A stretch of DNA of 64,000 bases, taken from positions 1 to 64,000 of the forward strand of contig JAIVFH010000118.1 of NCBI GenBank assembly GCA_025765595.1, read 5' to 3'. Of this stretch, positions 1 to 9,820 are shown piece after piece. Every line of letters starts with the position of its first letter. Position 1 is the stretch's first letter. The DNA is from Obelidium mucronatum (taxonomy: Eukaryota; Chytridiomycota; Chytridiomycetes; Chytridiales; Chytriomycetaceae). The translations under genes and the position numbers were made by a program. The notes under the pieces were generated by a model, which saw only the letters and a list, made by a program, of their open reading frames with translations, made no database searches and was not told the DNA's origin.

Positions 1-1
1 T

Positions 2-418
2 GCGCGTCTTCGGCCGAGGGCTTGGAGGGCACCTCCACAAGACGTATCGGGAGCAACTCCTATTGTCCAAGCCATGTATGGGCAAATCTTGTCCTTGAAC
101 TCGTACCGGATGCGCATGCTCGCTGCACGCAGTATACCACGAGAGAACGGGCGCTTTGCAAAAATTGTCTGTAGCCACTGCGGACAACACGTGCGATCTC
201 CTACAGTCCACACCAACTCCAACTGTAGGAATGTGTGCAAGTATTCCAATTGCAAACGCAAATTGTGTGTAGAAGCAAACGGAAAGATGCAAGACGGTTT
301 GAAGGAGCGCACATGTTTCCACTGCCATCGCAAACACTCTGATACATGTCGATACACTGACTGTAACGAGCCAAAATGTCAGCAATGTGCAGATGTATTT
401 TTTAAGTCCATGGCGTAA
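2..418 (+). CDS. Cys/His-rich protein, 5' end outside window
   Basis: The reading frame is open from the window edge, so the gene probably starts upstream; the first internal ATG is at 74. The C-terminal part carries two similar Cys clusters, each containing the pattern C-[KR]-Y-[ST]-[ND]-C-x3-C (CKYSNCKRKLC and CRYTDCNEPKC) preceded by CxxC pairs (CSHC, CFHC), which looks like two tandem zinc-binding modules. I do not recognise the family. Cys-rich C-terminal domains of this kind occur at the ends of some DDE transposases, and the repeat-rich surroundings would fit, but no catalytic core is visible here, so that is only a possibility. Confidence 0.45.
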   Translation, partial: ARLRPRAWRAPPQDVSGATPIVQAMYGQILSLNSYRMRMLAARSIPRENGRFAKIVCSHCGQHVRSPTVHTNSNCRNVCKYSNCKRKLCVEANGKMQDGLKERTCFHCHRKHSDTCRYTDCNEPKCQQCADVFFKSMA

Positions 419-669
419 TGATTCTTTTCTTTTGTTCATGAGTTGAAAATAAACAGAAAGTCTTTTGTGGTTTCTTAGTTCCATAGTTCCAACCTCACGG
501 CAAATACCTGAAATTTGGTGTGGGAGATGCTTCTAATGGCAGTTACTTTTAAGAAAAAAAATATATTTTACTTTTCAGCTAATTTCGAACCTTTCTTATT
601 TCCTTTTTTCGAAATTCTTTTTTTAATTGCAGAAAAATTCCAAAATCTCATTTATAATTTGGGCCTTAA
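419..669. other. AT-rich intergenic stretch with a small coding-like relic
   Basis: No gene is supported. At about 507-550 the plus strand could encode KYLKFGVGDASNGSYF; the VGDASNG core is also present in the minus-strand gene at 4401-4983, so this may be a short leftover of the same family. The rest is A/T-rich and probably holds the promoter of the next gene. Confidence 0.3.
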
Positions 670-2009
670 ATGACACAACAACCAAACAATCTCAGCAAAC
701 CTGCTAGCGGTTGCGAGGCTTCTGGATCCAGCCAGCCCGTGGGAAGTGCCAATCCCTTACATTGTGGTGAATCCAGCAGCAGTGAATCCGGCAGCAGTAG
801 CGATCCAAGAGGACATAGAAGCAAGGATGACTTCCTGTTAGATCAAGGTGGCCCCTTACATTCTTTTGAATGTAACAATAACTGAACTTTCTCTAGCTCG
901 TAGATTAGGCATTCTGGATAAATACCCAAGGAACAAATGGCCCAAGAGCGCAATGATCGGACGTTACGATCCTTATCATGATCCTCGACCGTACATTGAG
1001 CGGTGGAAAAAGGCGCAGAGGGAAAGGGAAGAGGATGATGCCATTTACCAAGAGAACGAGGTTTACTCCTCGGAGGACGAAGATAAGCAAAGGCATGGAC
1101 CTGTGCCTGAGGAATTGAATCTCTTGGAAAGGGTCAACTATGCGCTCTTTGAACGCATTGCCCACGATGGATTTACTGAAAACCCCAAGACTGTTGGACT
1201 AGTGCTGGAGACTCCCACGCCACGCCCTGATGCATCAAAGGTAAATCGTTGAGTTGCAGTGATGATCAAGCACTAATCTATTGGCACAGGTTCTTCTTGT
1301 GCTGGATCTTACCATGAAGACTGTTCAAGAGGCCATCAACGACCCCTTAATTGGAGTCATAATGGCCTACCACCCCCCAAACCTACCTGCAATGCAGGGC
1401 ATCACCACTGCGGATCAAACTCAGCACATGTTGCTTCTGTGTGCTGCCAACGGCATCTCAATAGTGACCCCTCGCAATGCCCTGGAGACGTGTTCGGGTG
1501 GAATCAACTATTGGATTGCCTCAGGTCTCACAATTGAAATCCGTGATAAGTATAGTCCTATCCTTGGTCTTGATGGGACCTATCACTATCGCATGGATCG
1601 AAAGGTACACCCTGGTACAGGAGCCTACTTTTCACTCGAACAAACCAAAACAGTGGAAAACCTGGTCATGCGCCTCAAGAAGAGGGTTCCCCTAGCCCGT
1701 ATTCGTCTAGTGCTACCTCCGGGAACGACGGCTTCTGAAAAACACATTATCAATATTGCTGTTTGTGCAGGGAGCGGTTATAGTGTCTTGACTCGATGGT
1801 ATCCCGCCCAATTGTACATCACGGGTAATATGAGTCACCTTGAACTTTTGGAAGCAACATCAAGAGGGGTGGTTGTTATCTTGTGCGAAAATATGGAATA
1901 TTGTTACTTGCAAAAGTTCAAGGAGAGGTTGAGCGCCCACATAAACGCAGGGGATAACTGGAATCGCGCAGAGGTGATTTGTAGCTCGCATGATCTAGTG
2001 GTTATGTAG
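670..2009 (+). CDS. Divergent NIF3-family protein
   Basis: Three-exon model 670-847, 897-1240, 1290-2009 (introns of 49 nt, GT-AG, frame kept), giving 413 aa. Residues 1-60 are Ser/Gly-rich, and a charged acidic stretch follows (YSSEDEDK near 135). The NIF3 fold begins near VGLVLET and continues with VLLVLDLT, VIMAYHPP, ISIVTPRNALE and SGGINYWIASGL; the C-terminal half has YITGNMSHLELLEA and VVVILCE. NIF3 proteins are widespread dinuclear-metal proteins of uncertain role. Several family metal-site residues are changed: the WDNVGL Asp region reads PKTVGL, and the usual SHH reads SHL. It may be a diverged paralogue that has lost metal binding. It sits in a repeat-rich block beside an unrelated protease-like gene. 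Confidence 0.75.
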
Positions 2010-2054
2010 AAGGGGCGATTTACCAAGCCGCCGTACCAGTTGCTCATTTGTTAA

Positions 2055-2602
2055 TAAGTTGAAAATAAAAAAAAACCAACTTTAACCCCCAACGCAACGG
2101 GAACCTCCCAACAACACTTGGATCGTGTTTCTACATGTTTATAAATCCCAAAAGTGATTTTACTTGATTTTATTACGGCCGCGGTGATGTCTTGCGGTCA
2201 AAGTAAAAAAAAACCCAGTTTTAACCCCCAACGCAACGGGAACCTCCCAACAACACTTGGATCGTGTTTCTACATGTTTATAAATCCCAAAAGTGATTTT
2301 ACTTGATTTTATTACGGCCGCGGTGATGTCTTGCGGTCAAAGTAAAAAAAAACCCAGTTTTAACCCTCCACGCGACGGGAACCTCCCAACAACACTTGGA
2401 TCGTGTTTCTACATGTTTATAAATCCCAAAAGTGATTTTACTTGATTTTATTACGGCCGCGGTGATGTCTTGCGGTCAAAGTAAAAAAAAACCCAGTTTT
2501 AACCCTCCACGCGACGGGAACCTCCCAACAACACTTGGATCGTGTTTCTACATGTTTATAAATCCCAAAAGTGATTTTACTTGATTTTATTACGGCCGCG
2601 GT
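2055..2602. repeat. 139-bp tandem repeat, four copies
   Basis: The anchor acttggatcgtgtttctaca occurs at 2116, 2255, 2394 and 2533, an exact 139-bp spacing. Copies are nearly identical, with a small change (accccccaacgcaa versus accctccacgcga) separating the first two from the last two. Each unit contains an A-run, a GC-rich core (acggccgcggtgatg) and tgcggtcaaagt. The array lies 46 bp after the NIF3-like stop and ends about 75 bp before the next start codon. A decayed relative lies near 5515-5640. Confidence 0.95.
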
Positions 2603-2676
2603 GGATATAAACATGATGCAATCTTAGTGTTTTTCAATCAAAAAAATATTTAATTTGTAAAAAATCAATTTGAAAA

Positions 2677-4022
2677 ATGGCCAACTTGCCCATGCTCCAA
2701 CCATACAACCTTGCGGCTCTGGGCAAGACGCGAGACCTTGCCAAAGTAAACACCAATGAAGGCTTAACACTTGATCAGTTTCAAGAGCTGCTTCTGGAGC
2801 CGGAGACTGCCTTCTTCTACAAAAAGTCACTTGTATTCAAGGACAACAAGCAAAAGAAATCTTATGCCAATGACCCAGACTTCCAAGTATGGGCTAATGG
2901 ATTTGCACCAACTCAGAGAGAAGTAGCAACACTTCAAAAGTTGGTTCAGGAACAAGGAATGTTGATTGTCTTGGTCGCGTCTGAACACAAAAGGTATTAC
3001 GGCCCCTTGTCTTTTAATGGGGTTAACCATACTCCCCCTTACATAATTTTACAGAGTTAAAAATACCCTCTACGCGCCAACTCATTTCCAAGTTCTTGTA
3101 TTCCACCACGGCACGGCTCATCAAAGTGTTGTCTTTTATCAGCCCCTTAAAGACTTTGATATTTGGCCAACACAAACACATTTGCTAGTTACACATTTAC
3201 GAAAATCTTTTTTCGACAATATTCATATTGTGAATGGCGACCAACACGGAGAATCAGGTATTTATTTCTTCAAATAAGAATATCCACACAAAGTGCATCT
3301 AAAATAATGTACAATTAGATTGCGCCCTTCGATGTCTTGATTTCATTCGACAGTATATTGCCTTGCCCGACAGGGGAGGTATGCCACGCTGTTTGACGGA
3401 GCAAGTCATGCGTGTGCCATATAATGGCGACTTGGTGAAGGGGTCAAAATCCGAAAGATTTTTGAAGGGGGCGTTGAAGGGTGGAATGGGAGAGACAGGT
3501 AAGGGAGAGACAGGTAAGAGCCAAAAGGACATGGGTGCTTCTTTCAGTGATTCTGATGGAGATGATTTGAGATTGGGGGAAAATAGCAAAGAAGAATCAG
3601 TTGTAGACGGTGGTCAGTGTGATGACTTTGTTATATTGATATCAGAGCAAGATGTAGAAACTAGCCAGGAAAAGGGGAAATCTTTGAAACGGGAGGTGGA
3701 ATATAGAGAAGAATCTTTGGAAAAGGATGAGGAATATTGGCAGGAAAGGGCAGCGGAACAGGATGAGGAATGGCGCCCAGAAAGGGCGAAATCAGCGAAA
3801 CATCAAGTAAAAGATGCCGACACATCTTCGGAGGCCTACTCTCCGGAGGATGACTGTGGGGAAAGTTTATCGTCATCATTGTCTGATGCATCTGATTCTT
3901 CTGAAGGGGAAACTGATGACATTGATTCATCATCAGCTTCATCCAGTGACGACAATGGAAGTTTGGATTCTGACATTGATTCAGAGGCAGGAGTGGACGC
4001 AAAACGACTGCGACTCCTTTAG
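2677..4022 (+). CDS. Ulp1/C48-like cysteine protease candidate with acidic tail
   Basis: Three-exon model 2677-2993, 3055-3257, 3319-4022, 407 aa, frame preserved across both introns. The middle part has the layout of the Ulp1/C48 class: THFQVLVF (His116, where Ulp1 has HWxLxVx), a strand ending FYQPL (where Ulp1 has YDSL), then GDQHGESDCALRCLDFI, with Gln169 exactly six residues before Cys175, as in QxxxSDCG of Ulp1. The usual Asp is replaced by Gln135 and the Gly after Cys is Ala. After about residue 220 the chain is disordered and strongly acidic, with Ser/Asp/Glu runs to the C-terminus. Ulp1-like proteases deSUMOylate proteins or act inside large mobile elements; which applies here is unknown. 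Assignment rests on motif spacing only. Confidence 0.5.
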
Positions 4023-4400
4023 AAAAATAAAGAAGCCCCAATCATTTCTTCTTATATCCTACCCAAGTGTTTGCCAATATCCTTGGCTGGTTTTAAAAAC
4101 TAAACCGCAATTCAGTGATGTAGGCATTTTTACCATTGTAAATTGAGGAATCAATTAAATAAAAACAAAAACCAACGGCCACTCCGGCGACTCCAGGAAG
4201 ACTGAAACTTTCAGGAATATTGTAATTAGTCTTTACAATAATATTGACTATTTGGTTTAAGGGGGACAATTGCTATTGATAACAAGACACACATCGTCAC
4301 TTGTAAAACAGAAACCACTTCATCTCCTAGGGGATTTTCGTATATCTTTCATTAAGTCATTTATTGGTCCATAAGCATTTAATGAGCAGTCAATAATGAA

Positions 4401-4983
4401 TCAAACTCTCGCTCCCTGTACTACATATGCACGCCCCAAATAAACAGCATATGATGGAATAAATGAAACTTTACAAGTGTTTAAATTGTACGTAATACCA
4501 AAGGCTATTGCAACAACATCCCCCGGATTTAATTCGCGTCCAAGTTGAGGAATATTTTTCCCACCCATTGGAGGCATCTCCCACACGCAATGCTTCAAAC
4601 TGCCCCTCTCGAAACCACCTACCAAACTCTAACTGTCCTCGAAAGACAGGCATTTGCCCTTTAGGAGACGTCAAGGCTTGAACAATTTGTTCCAACTGAG
4701 GGGCCGAGTAGTTTGAGATGGGATTGACCGTGAGAGAGAGTAGATGGCGTATACCATAACAGGTTTGCAGCTCGCGAGGGAATTGTGTGTGGGCGTGAGT
4801 AACCACACCATGAACTATAACAGATTTCTTTTCAACATCAGTGAGATTGGGTGAAAGGCGATGGTATGATGGAGGAGTGTAGTCAAAGAGCAAGCGGGTG
4901 GGAGTTTGTATGGCTCCAGGGTTGACTACATGTAGATTATTTTGAGAGAAATGAGGGGCAATGTATGTAAGGTCAAATTGCAT
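4401..4983 (-). pseudogene. Frame-broken gene of unknown family
   Basis: Two overlapping minus-strand frames look like parts of one protein. From 4983 one frame runs MQFDLTYIAPHF... through LEFGRWFREGQFEALRVGDASNGWEKY and then turns into unlikely sequence. The other frame becomes protein-like from about PQLGRELNPGDVVAIAFG and continues to VYLGRAYVVQGARV, stopping at 4401. No convincing GT-AG intron joins them, so a frameshift is the simplest reading; an unrecognised intron or a sequence error is possible. A fragment sharing VGDASNG lies near 507-550. No function is recognised. Confidence 0.4.
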
Positions 4984-5218
4984 TGGATCTGCGGTGGATT
5001 TCTTGAGTGCGGTGCGGTGGCTTGGGGCCGCAGTGTTTTGTTTGTTTATTTTTTAAGTTTTCCAAACACCATCAGTTTCCAACTCTATTGGGTAGAATTG
5101 GTGGTGTGTTGTTATAGCATGTTTGAAGATGGGTAAAAACAAGAGCTATCTCTCTTGTTCTATCTGCAAACAGATGTAGACAAAAGTTCAAGTTGTGCTC
5201 AGAGCCGTATCTTTACTA

Positions 5219-5255
5219 ACGTAAGGCGCCGTGTGGCGCCCTTTCGACCTTACGT
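5219..5255. repeat. Inverted repeat with GGCGCC core
   Basis: ACGTAAGG at 5219-5226 is matched by CCTTACGT at 5248-5255, enclosing two GGCGCC palindromes. It could form a hairpin or be the end of a lost element. Confidence 0.55.
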
Positions 5256-5485
5256 GTTTACCTACTTCTAAAACACCGAGTCAAAAGGACAAGGTGAGGC
5301 GCCAAGGAGCGCCAAAGTTGCGCCACTTGAAGTGGTCGCAATACATATCCACGCATCAGCGCGTACATTTTTTAGCATGTTATGCAACCTAGTAATATAA
5401 TAGGTTGGTTCCAGGATTAGTTGGGACTGAATTGGTGCAGGCGGGCTTGGGTTGTGAAAGAGAGGTCATGGTGTGAAAATACACG

Positions 5486-5486
<1 letters not shown>

Positions 5487-5516
<30 letters not shown>
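5487..5516. repeat. Poly-C tract, 30 nt
   Basis: An uninterrupted run of 30 C on the plus strand directly next to the decayed 139-bp-like repeat. Long C runs are otherwise absent from the window, whereas A and T runs are common. Confidence 0.95.
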
Positions 5517-5518
<2 letters not shown>

Positions 5519-5640
5519 GCAAGGGACCTTCCCAGAAACTCTTGGATTGAGTTTCTTAGTTTAAGTAGACCCCAATAATGACTTTACATGATCTTTATTT
5601 GACCGCGGTGTGCGGTTGGTGTCGACTCTACACACCCCCA
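5515..5640 (+). repeat. Decayed copy of the 139-bp repeat
   Basis: Order and wording follow the tandem unit: accttcccagaaactcttgg, attgagtttcttag, ccccaataatgactttacatgatctttattt, gaccgcggtg and tgcggttggt, with substitutions and small indels throughout. Together with the array at 2055-2602 it brackets the protease-like gene and the frame-broken gene. Confidence 0.6.
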
Positions 5641-5782
5641 CACCTTGTAATAACACTTATAGCGTGTTTTTGCAAGTAAATATGCAACGTTAATCTAATA
5701 TGAACAACTTCAACGGATTTGGTGGTACAGTGACAAGTGACTAGCCGGTGATTTGGATTAATGAATCGCATACTGCGACAGT

Positions 5783-8120
5783 ATGAGATTTAATTCTTTG
5801 AAAAAAATGTACATGAATAGAGACCAAGTCGCTGCGAATCGCAACCAGGCCTTAGCATTACGTGCCCAAGTCCTTGCACGCATGAATGCTTCAAAGAACG
5901 GGGTCAATACTGTGGGGCAAGGTCAATCTTTGGTGCCGCCAGCAGGGGGATCTACAACACTAGCAATACCAAGTTAGTCGTTGTTTCTCCTTAATTTCAT
6001 CATGCACCTGGATAACATCTAGCTATCAGAACTGATCGCAGCTGCTAGGGAAGGCGGTGTGTCGATTGTGGGAAGAGCCTCTCAACGCATGATGGGTATG
6101 TTGTTTGACTGACCCAAGCATTCAACCAACACAACCAAACATGGATCTGCAGAACCAAGTTCCTCTGTCGCCAACTCAACTGACAGGCTTTATGATTCAG
6201 TCAAAGGTTAGGGATTTGAGCTGTATATGTAAAGCTCAACATGATTGTTTTAAGGAGCGACGCATCTTATGGAGTTTGACGAGGAGGATGATTCTGATGC
6301 TCATGATGACGTTGAGGTCTTGATGATTTCTCTCAGGCATTTTTATTCTAAACTGCTATTCCTATAGAATCCCTTCTCGGATGATGAATTTGGCACCAGG
6401 TGTCTTGCAGTGGCAAGACAATACCAGGAAAACATTATTGTAACCTCGCAAACGCTCAGAGATAATCAAGTTAAATTGGGGTTTTTATGTAGTTACATGT
6501 GGTAAGTCAACAGTTCCTGCAGTGTTGCAACTACTTAACTTTGAAGTCTTAGTCTGGTCTCTGAAGAGTACGACTGGGCTTCCTTAGAGACTACAAACCC
6601 AAGAAAGAGGGCTTACCGTGAAATGTGCGGGAAAGCATTCAAATTCACAGGGCTGAAAATCACCACGGAAGCAAAATTCCGTCAGACGGTTATTGTTGGT
6701 ATCACTGTTGCCCAGACGCGTTGGTTTTCAGATACTTATCTGAACGGTTGTGCTCCAAGAAAGGTGGATCCATCGGATTTCTGTTTGCTTTTATTGGAGG
6801 CTTTTGAAGAGTTTATCCCCAAACCGTCAGTACACGGGATTGCAGATGTCTCGGTTGTGGTGAAAAACGCGTGTGGTTTGGACAATGCTACAGGTAAAAG
6901 TTTGTATAAAACCATTGAAAACCACAAGAAAGGTATTCTTTTTTTCTTTTTATTTGGCAAATTAATCACAATTAATTTATTAAGTTGAGTAGGGATTTCC
7001 TCGCCTGTTACGGCTTCCCTGGCTGTTACAAAGGAAACGTCACCTCTGGATTCGGACAACGAAACTGAAATGTTTGGGGGGGATCTGGACTTTAGCGATT
7101 TGCACGGACCCCCTCAACCGCGTTCCGCAGAGCCATCGCCCGCACCATCAGCCAAAGATCCCCAGCCCGATGCTCAAGAAGCTCAAAGTCCACCACCAGC
7201 ATCTGGGCATGATAGCCCCCCGTCATCTCCCTCTACCCCAACCTCTGTTCGCGAAGCCACATCTTCTCCACCTCCAAAAAGAACCCGTGGTGGGATCCAT
7301 AAAGCTGCAAACAAACAACCACGAGTTACCAAAGCAAGAAAGAGGCGCCACTCTTCACCAGCAACCCACAGCAAGTCAACAGTATCTGGAAGAAAACCAA
7401 GGGATCAGAATATACCCAAATCTTCCGATCCTGAGCAACTTATTGCTGAGCATGGGTCTTTCATGCAGCAAGCGTTCGATGCAACATTTGAAAAGGGCAT
7501 CGATGATGAGGATCTTGTCGATGTGTCAACCACTGCCAACCCTGTTTACGTGACAAGTGAGCGTTCAAGAGGGGCGGCAAATTTTCTGCAGTACGGAAAT
7601 CTTACAATGACCGAGTTCCTGAAACGTATTACTGCAGCAGGATACGCAAAGCAGATTGGTCAAATCTTTGCGGACGCGTTCCCTGCGTGCCCTGCGGGTA
7701 TGTTATTGTCTGTTTCTGTTGATTTCTTTTTTTGATGCCACAATCTAACCAACAAGCAAACTAGCACCGCTCTCAAAGGAGCTAGTGTCTGATTTGTCAG
7801 ATAATGCAGAGGAACCGTCTGACAGGGAAAGTGATTTAGTTCAAGGGGTGAAGGATGTTGCAGCAGCACCAGGGAGAGGCTCCGCAATCAGTGGGGTTGA
7901 CTCACCTGGTTCTGTTGGAGTCGGTGGTAATGAATCAGATGCTACCAAAGATACAGAAATGTCGGAAGCCAACGAGGGATCTAGCCTACATGAAAGTGAA
8001 ATGGATGTTCAAGAGTTCCTCACTTACCGCGGTGGAACACCTCGACTGCCTTCCACCGCTCCTCAGCATTCTACTCCAGAGGATTGCAACATGGCAACAC
8101 ATCGCAATGGTGGGAAATGA
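5783..8120 (+). CDS. Multi-exon protein of unknown family
   Basis: A chain of exons keeps one frame: 5783-5972, 6030-6095, then short exons near 6178-6207, 6253-6315 and 6368-6501, followed by a long stretch from about 6552 to 6933 and pieces to 8120. Readable parts include a small N-terminal basic helix (NRDQVAANRNQALALRAQ), an acidic run (FDEEDDSDAHDDVENPFSDD), a folded-looking segment (CGKAFKFTGLKITTEAKFRQ onward, to about 6890), then a Pro/Ser-rich, basic, probably nuclear segment (PPPKRTRGG, TKARKRRHSS) and a short helical part near NLTMTEFLKRITAAGY. The last exon is Ser/Asp/Glu-rich and ends inside the 49-bp repeat. No family is recognised; the exact small exons are tentative. Confidence 0.5.
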
Positions 8121-8230
8121 TTTTTGAAATTGTAAGCACATGGCAATACATCGCAATGGTGGGAAATGATTTTTGAAATTGTAAGTACGTGGCAATACAT
8201 TGCAATGGTGGGAAATGATTTTTAGATGTC
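8091..8230. repeat. 49-bp tandem repeat, about 2.9 copies
   Basis: Units start at 8091, 8140 and 8189 (tggcaayacatygcaatggt then gggaaatgatttttgaaatt). The first unit supplies the last codons and stop of the preceding gene, so the repeat has expanded across its 3' end. Confidence 0.9.
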
Positions 8231-8296
8231 TCAAATGGGTTCAAATGCATTTGAATGCATTTGATATGCTTGGAATAATAAAAACCCATTTAAACA

Positions 8297-8530
8297 GTTA
8301 AAATAAAATCCTCAGTTTCCTGATGGTGAGGCCAGTTTGCACGATATTAGGGCTCATTTCATGAAACTGAATGGCTGTAGGTGATGGACCTGCAGTAGTC
8401 ACAAAAGAGCCCAGCAATTCTGCCACAGCAGCATAGAGTTCTGTTAAATTGATGGCTTGGTGAAGAATTTCTGGACTGAGGCGTTGGAACAATGGCCATA
8501 TAATTGATCGGAACCAGTCACTTCAGAGAC
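8297..8530 (-). pseudogene. Possible C-terminal gene fragment
   Basis: The minus strand reads coherently as DWFRSIIWPLFQRLSPEIL followed by HQAINLTELYAAVAELLG and on to LTIRKLRILF, stopping near 8298. It has amphipathic helical character and no start codon with a good context upstream; a weak acceptor (ctctgaag) precedes it. It could be the last exon of a gene whose remainder is lost, or chance. The family is not recognised. Confidence 0.25.
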
Positions 8531-9135
8531 AACCCCGAAATTCAACGGGTATCCGCCCAAGCCCTTGGGTCGTTTTCCGCACCCTTGGATCTGCATTTTT
8601 TTGTTTTGTTTTGAAGAGCCAAAAACAAGAAAATGAAAGTGAAGAGTCATGACCACCTCTCCAAAATATCACCTAGCTGAATAAGCTCCAAAACGGGGGA
8701 AATTGTTGTAGTGTGTTGTTTTTTGGAGAGGGTTTTGTTTCATTACTTTTTGTTTTTCCGCCCCTGATCCAGTTCCCGCCCGAAAAAAAAATTTTCACTC
8801 TACCCACACCTGTCGTAACTACCACCAATAAACATGATACTGTGTTATTGTATCTTCTTGATTCTTGCGACTTTCTTTGCTGCCATTTTGTCCGTATCGC
8901 AGTATGGTTCCGTGAAACCCCTTTGTTGCACTCATCTCTTTTGGCTTCCAGGTGTGCCGTGCTGCCCCCTTTCCCGGCTATCGGCTAGCTGCGCACGGAG
9001 GGGTTTACGTAGTTAGATGGAAGAAAGATGATCTGTGTGGGTGGACTAGATGGAAATTTTTTTTGATTAATTGGGGGTTCAAAACCAGTGATTTTGAAAC
9101 GTTTTGGGTTTTGGAATCCATGTTTTAAAAAAAAA
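8531..9135. other. Intergenic region without a supported gene
   Basis: Short ORFs here are unconvincing in composition (Phe/Leu/Cys-rich from T-rich DNA). It marks the change from the accessory block to ordinary single-copy genes and probably contains the promoter of the 9136 gene. Confidence 0.5.
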
Positions 9136-9726
9136 ATGGTTGACACCATTGCCAGCAACAATAACAACAACTTACCTGTGTACATCAGCAACAACAACAA
9201 CAGTACTGGAGCTGAAGAACTGCCCGCTGAACCAAAGCTGTCTCCCACCCGATCAACGACTGTTCGTGGAACCCTCAATGTGTACCTCCTTGTGTTCCCA
9301 ATATTGTACGTTGGGTTGATTGTGGCTTATTGGAAGTATGGGCACGGGGGGTTCAATTGGGTCAATATCATTCTTGGAGTGTTGATTGTTGGTGTTAATG
9401 GTTTGATGCATATTGCCATCCAGCGACAAAACTTGATTGTATGGCTCATGAATGTGTTCATTTTGTTTTACGTTACCCGTTCTCTTGTGGAGCTTGGGAT
9501 CACGATATCGATCCTTGTTGATATTGGAGAGGTGTACAAGCGCATCTACGGGTCTAGCTATAATCTACCATGGACTTACTATACAGTTGTTGTTGGTGGG
9601 CTGGTGATTGACTGTCTTGTTACCGTTTTCATGGTGAAACATGCTTTCACAATGCGGGCGTATGCAGTTAAAGTACAACAGATCAAGCGTGGAACCAGCC
9701 AAGTTGTTGCCATGAACAAAGTTTAG
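9136..9726 (+). CDS. Four-TM membrane protein, unknown
   Basis: Single exon, 196 aa; the start at 9136 follows an A-run and gives MVDTIASNNNNN. Residues 1-45 are Asn-rich and polar. Four hydrophobic segments follow: LNVYLLVFPILYVGLIVAYW, VNIILGVLIVGVNGLMHIAI, LIVWLMNVFILFYVTRSLVEL and YYTVVVGGLVIDCLVTVFMV. The last TM is followed by a basic cytosolic-type tail. No family is recognised. The stop lies 94 bp before the next gene on the same strand. Confidence 0.65.
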   Translation: MVDTIASNNNNNLPVYISNNNNSTGAEELPAEPKLSPTRSTTVRGTLNVYLLVFPILYVGLIVAYWKYGHGGFNWVNIILGVLIVGVNGLMHIAIQRQNLIVWLMNVFILFYVTRSLVELGITISILVDIGEVYKRIYGSSYNLPWTYYTVVVGGLVIDCLVTVFMVKHAFTMRAYAVKVQQIKRGTSQVVAMNKV

Positions 9727-9820
9727 AAACAGATTTCACGATATAAGAAAAAAAATGGAACCTGATGTACTTTATTATAAATACAGCTTTTACTTTTTAA
9801 TCTTGGACGACCAAAAAAGG

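Larger units (their letters stand above)
4984..5782. other. Gene-free repeat-rich interval
   Basis: No supported coding region. It contains an inverted repeat at 5219-5255, several GGCGCC and GCGCC words (5225-5325), a run of 30 C at 5487-5516, and a decayed relative of the 139-bp unit at about 5515-5640 (compare cttggattgagtttcttag and ttgaccgcggtg with the array at 2055-2602). A further weak echo (aacacttatagcgtgttttt) follows near 5650. Confidence 0.6.

Noticed and set aside
2055..2602. CRISPR array
   Set aside because: Units are contiguous 139-bp tandem copies with no variable spacers, in a eukaryotic genome.
8713..9016. Two overlapping plus ORFs with hydrophobic, Cys-rich translation
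   Set aside because: T-rich DNA gives such frames by chance; no start context, conservation or splice partner.
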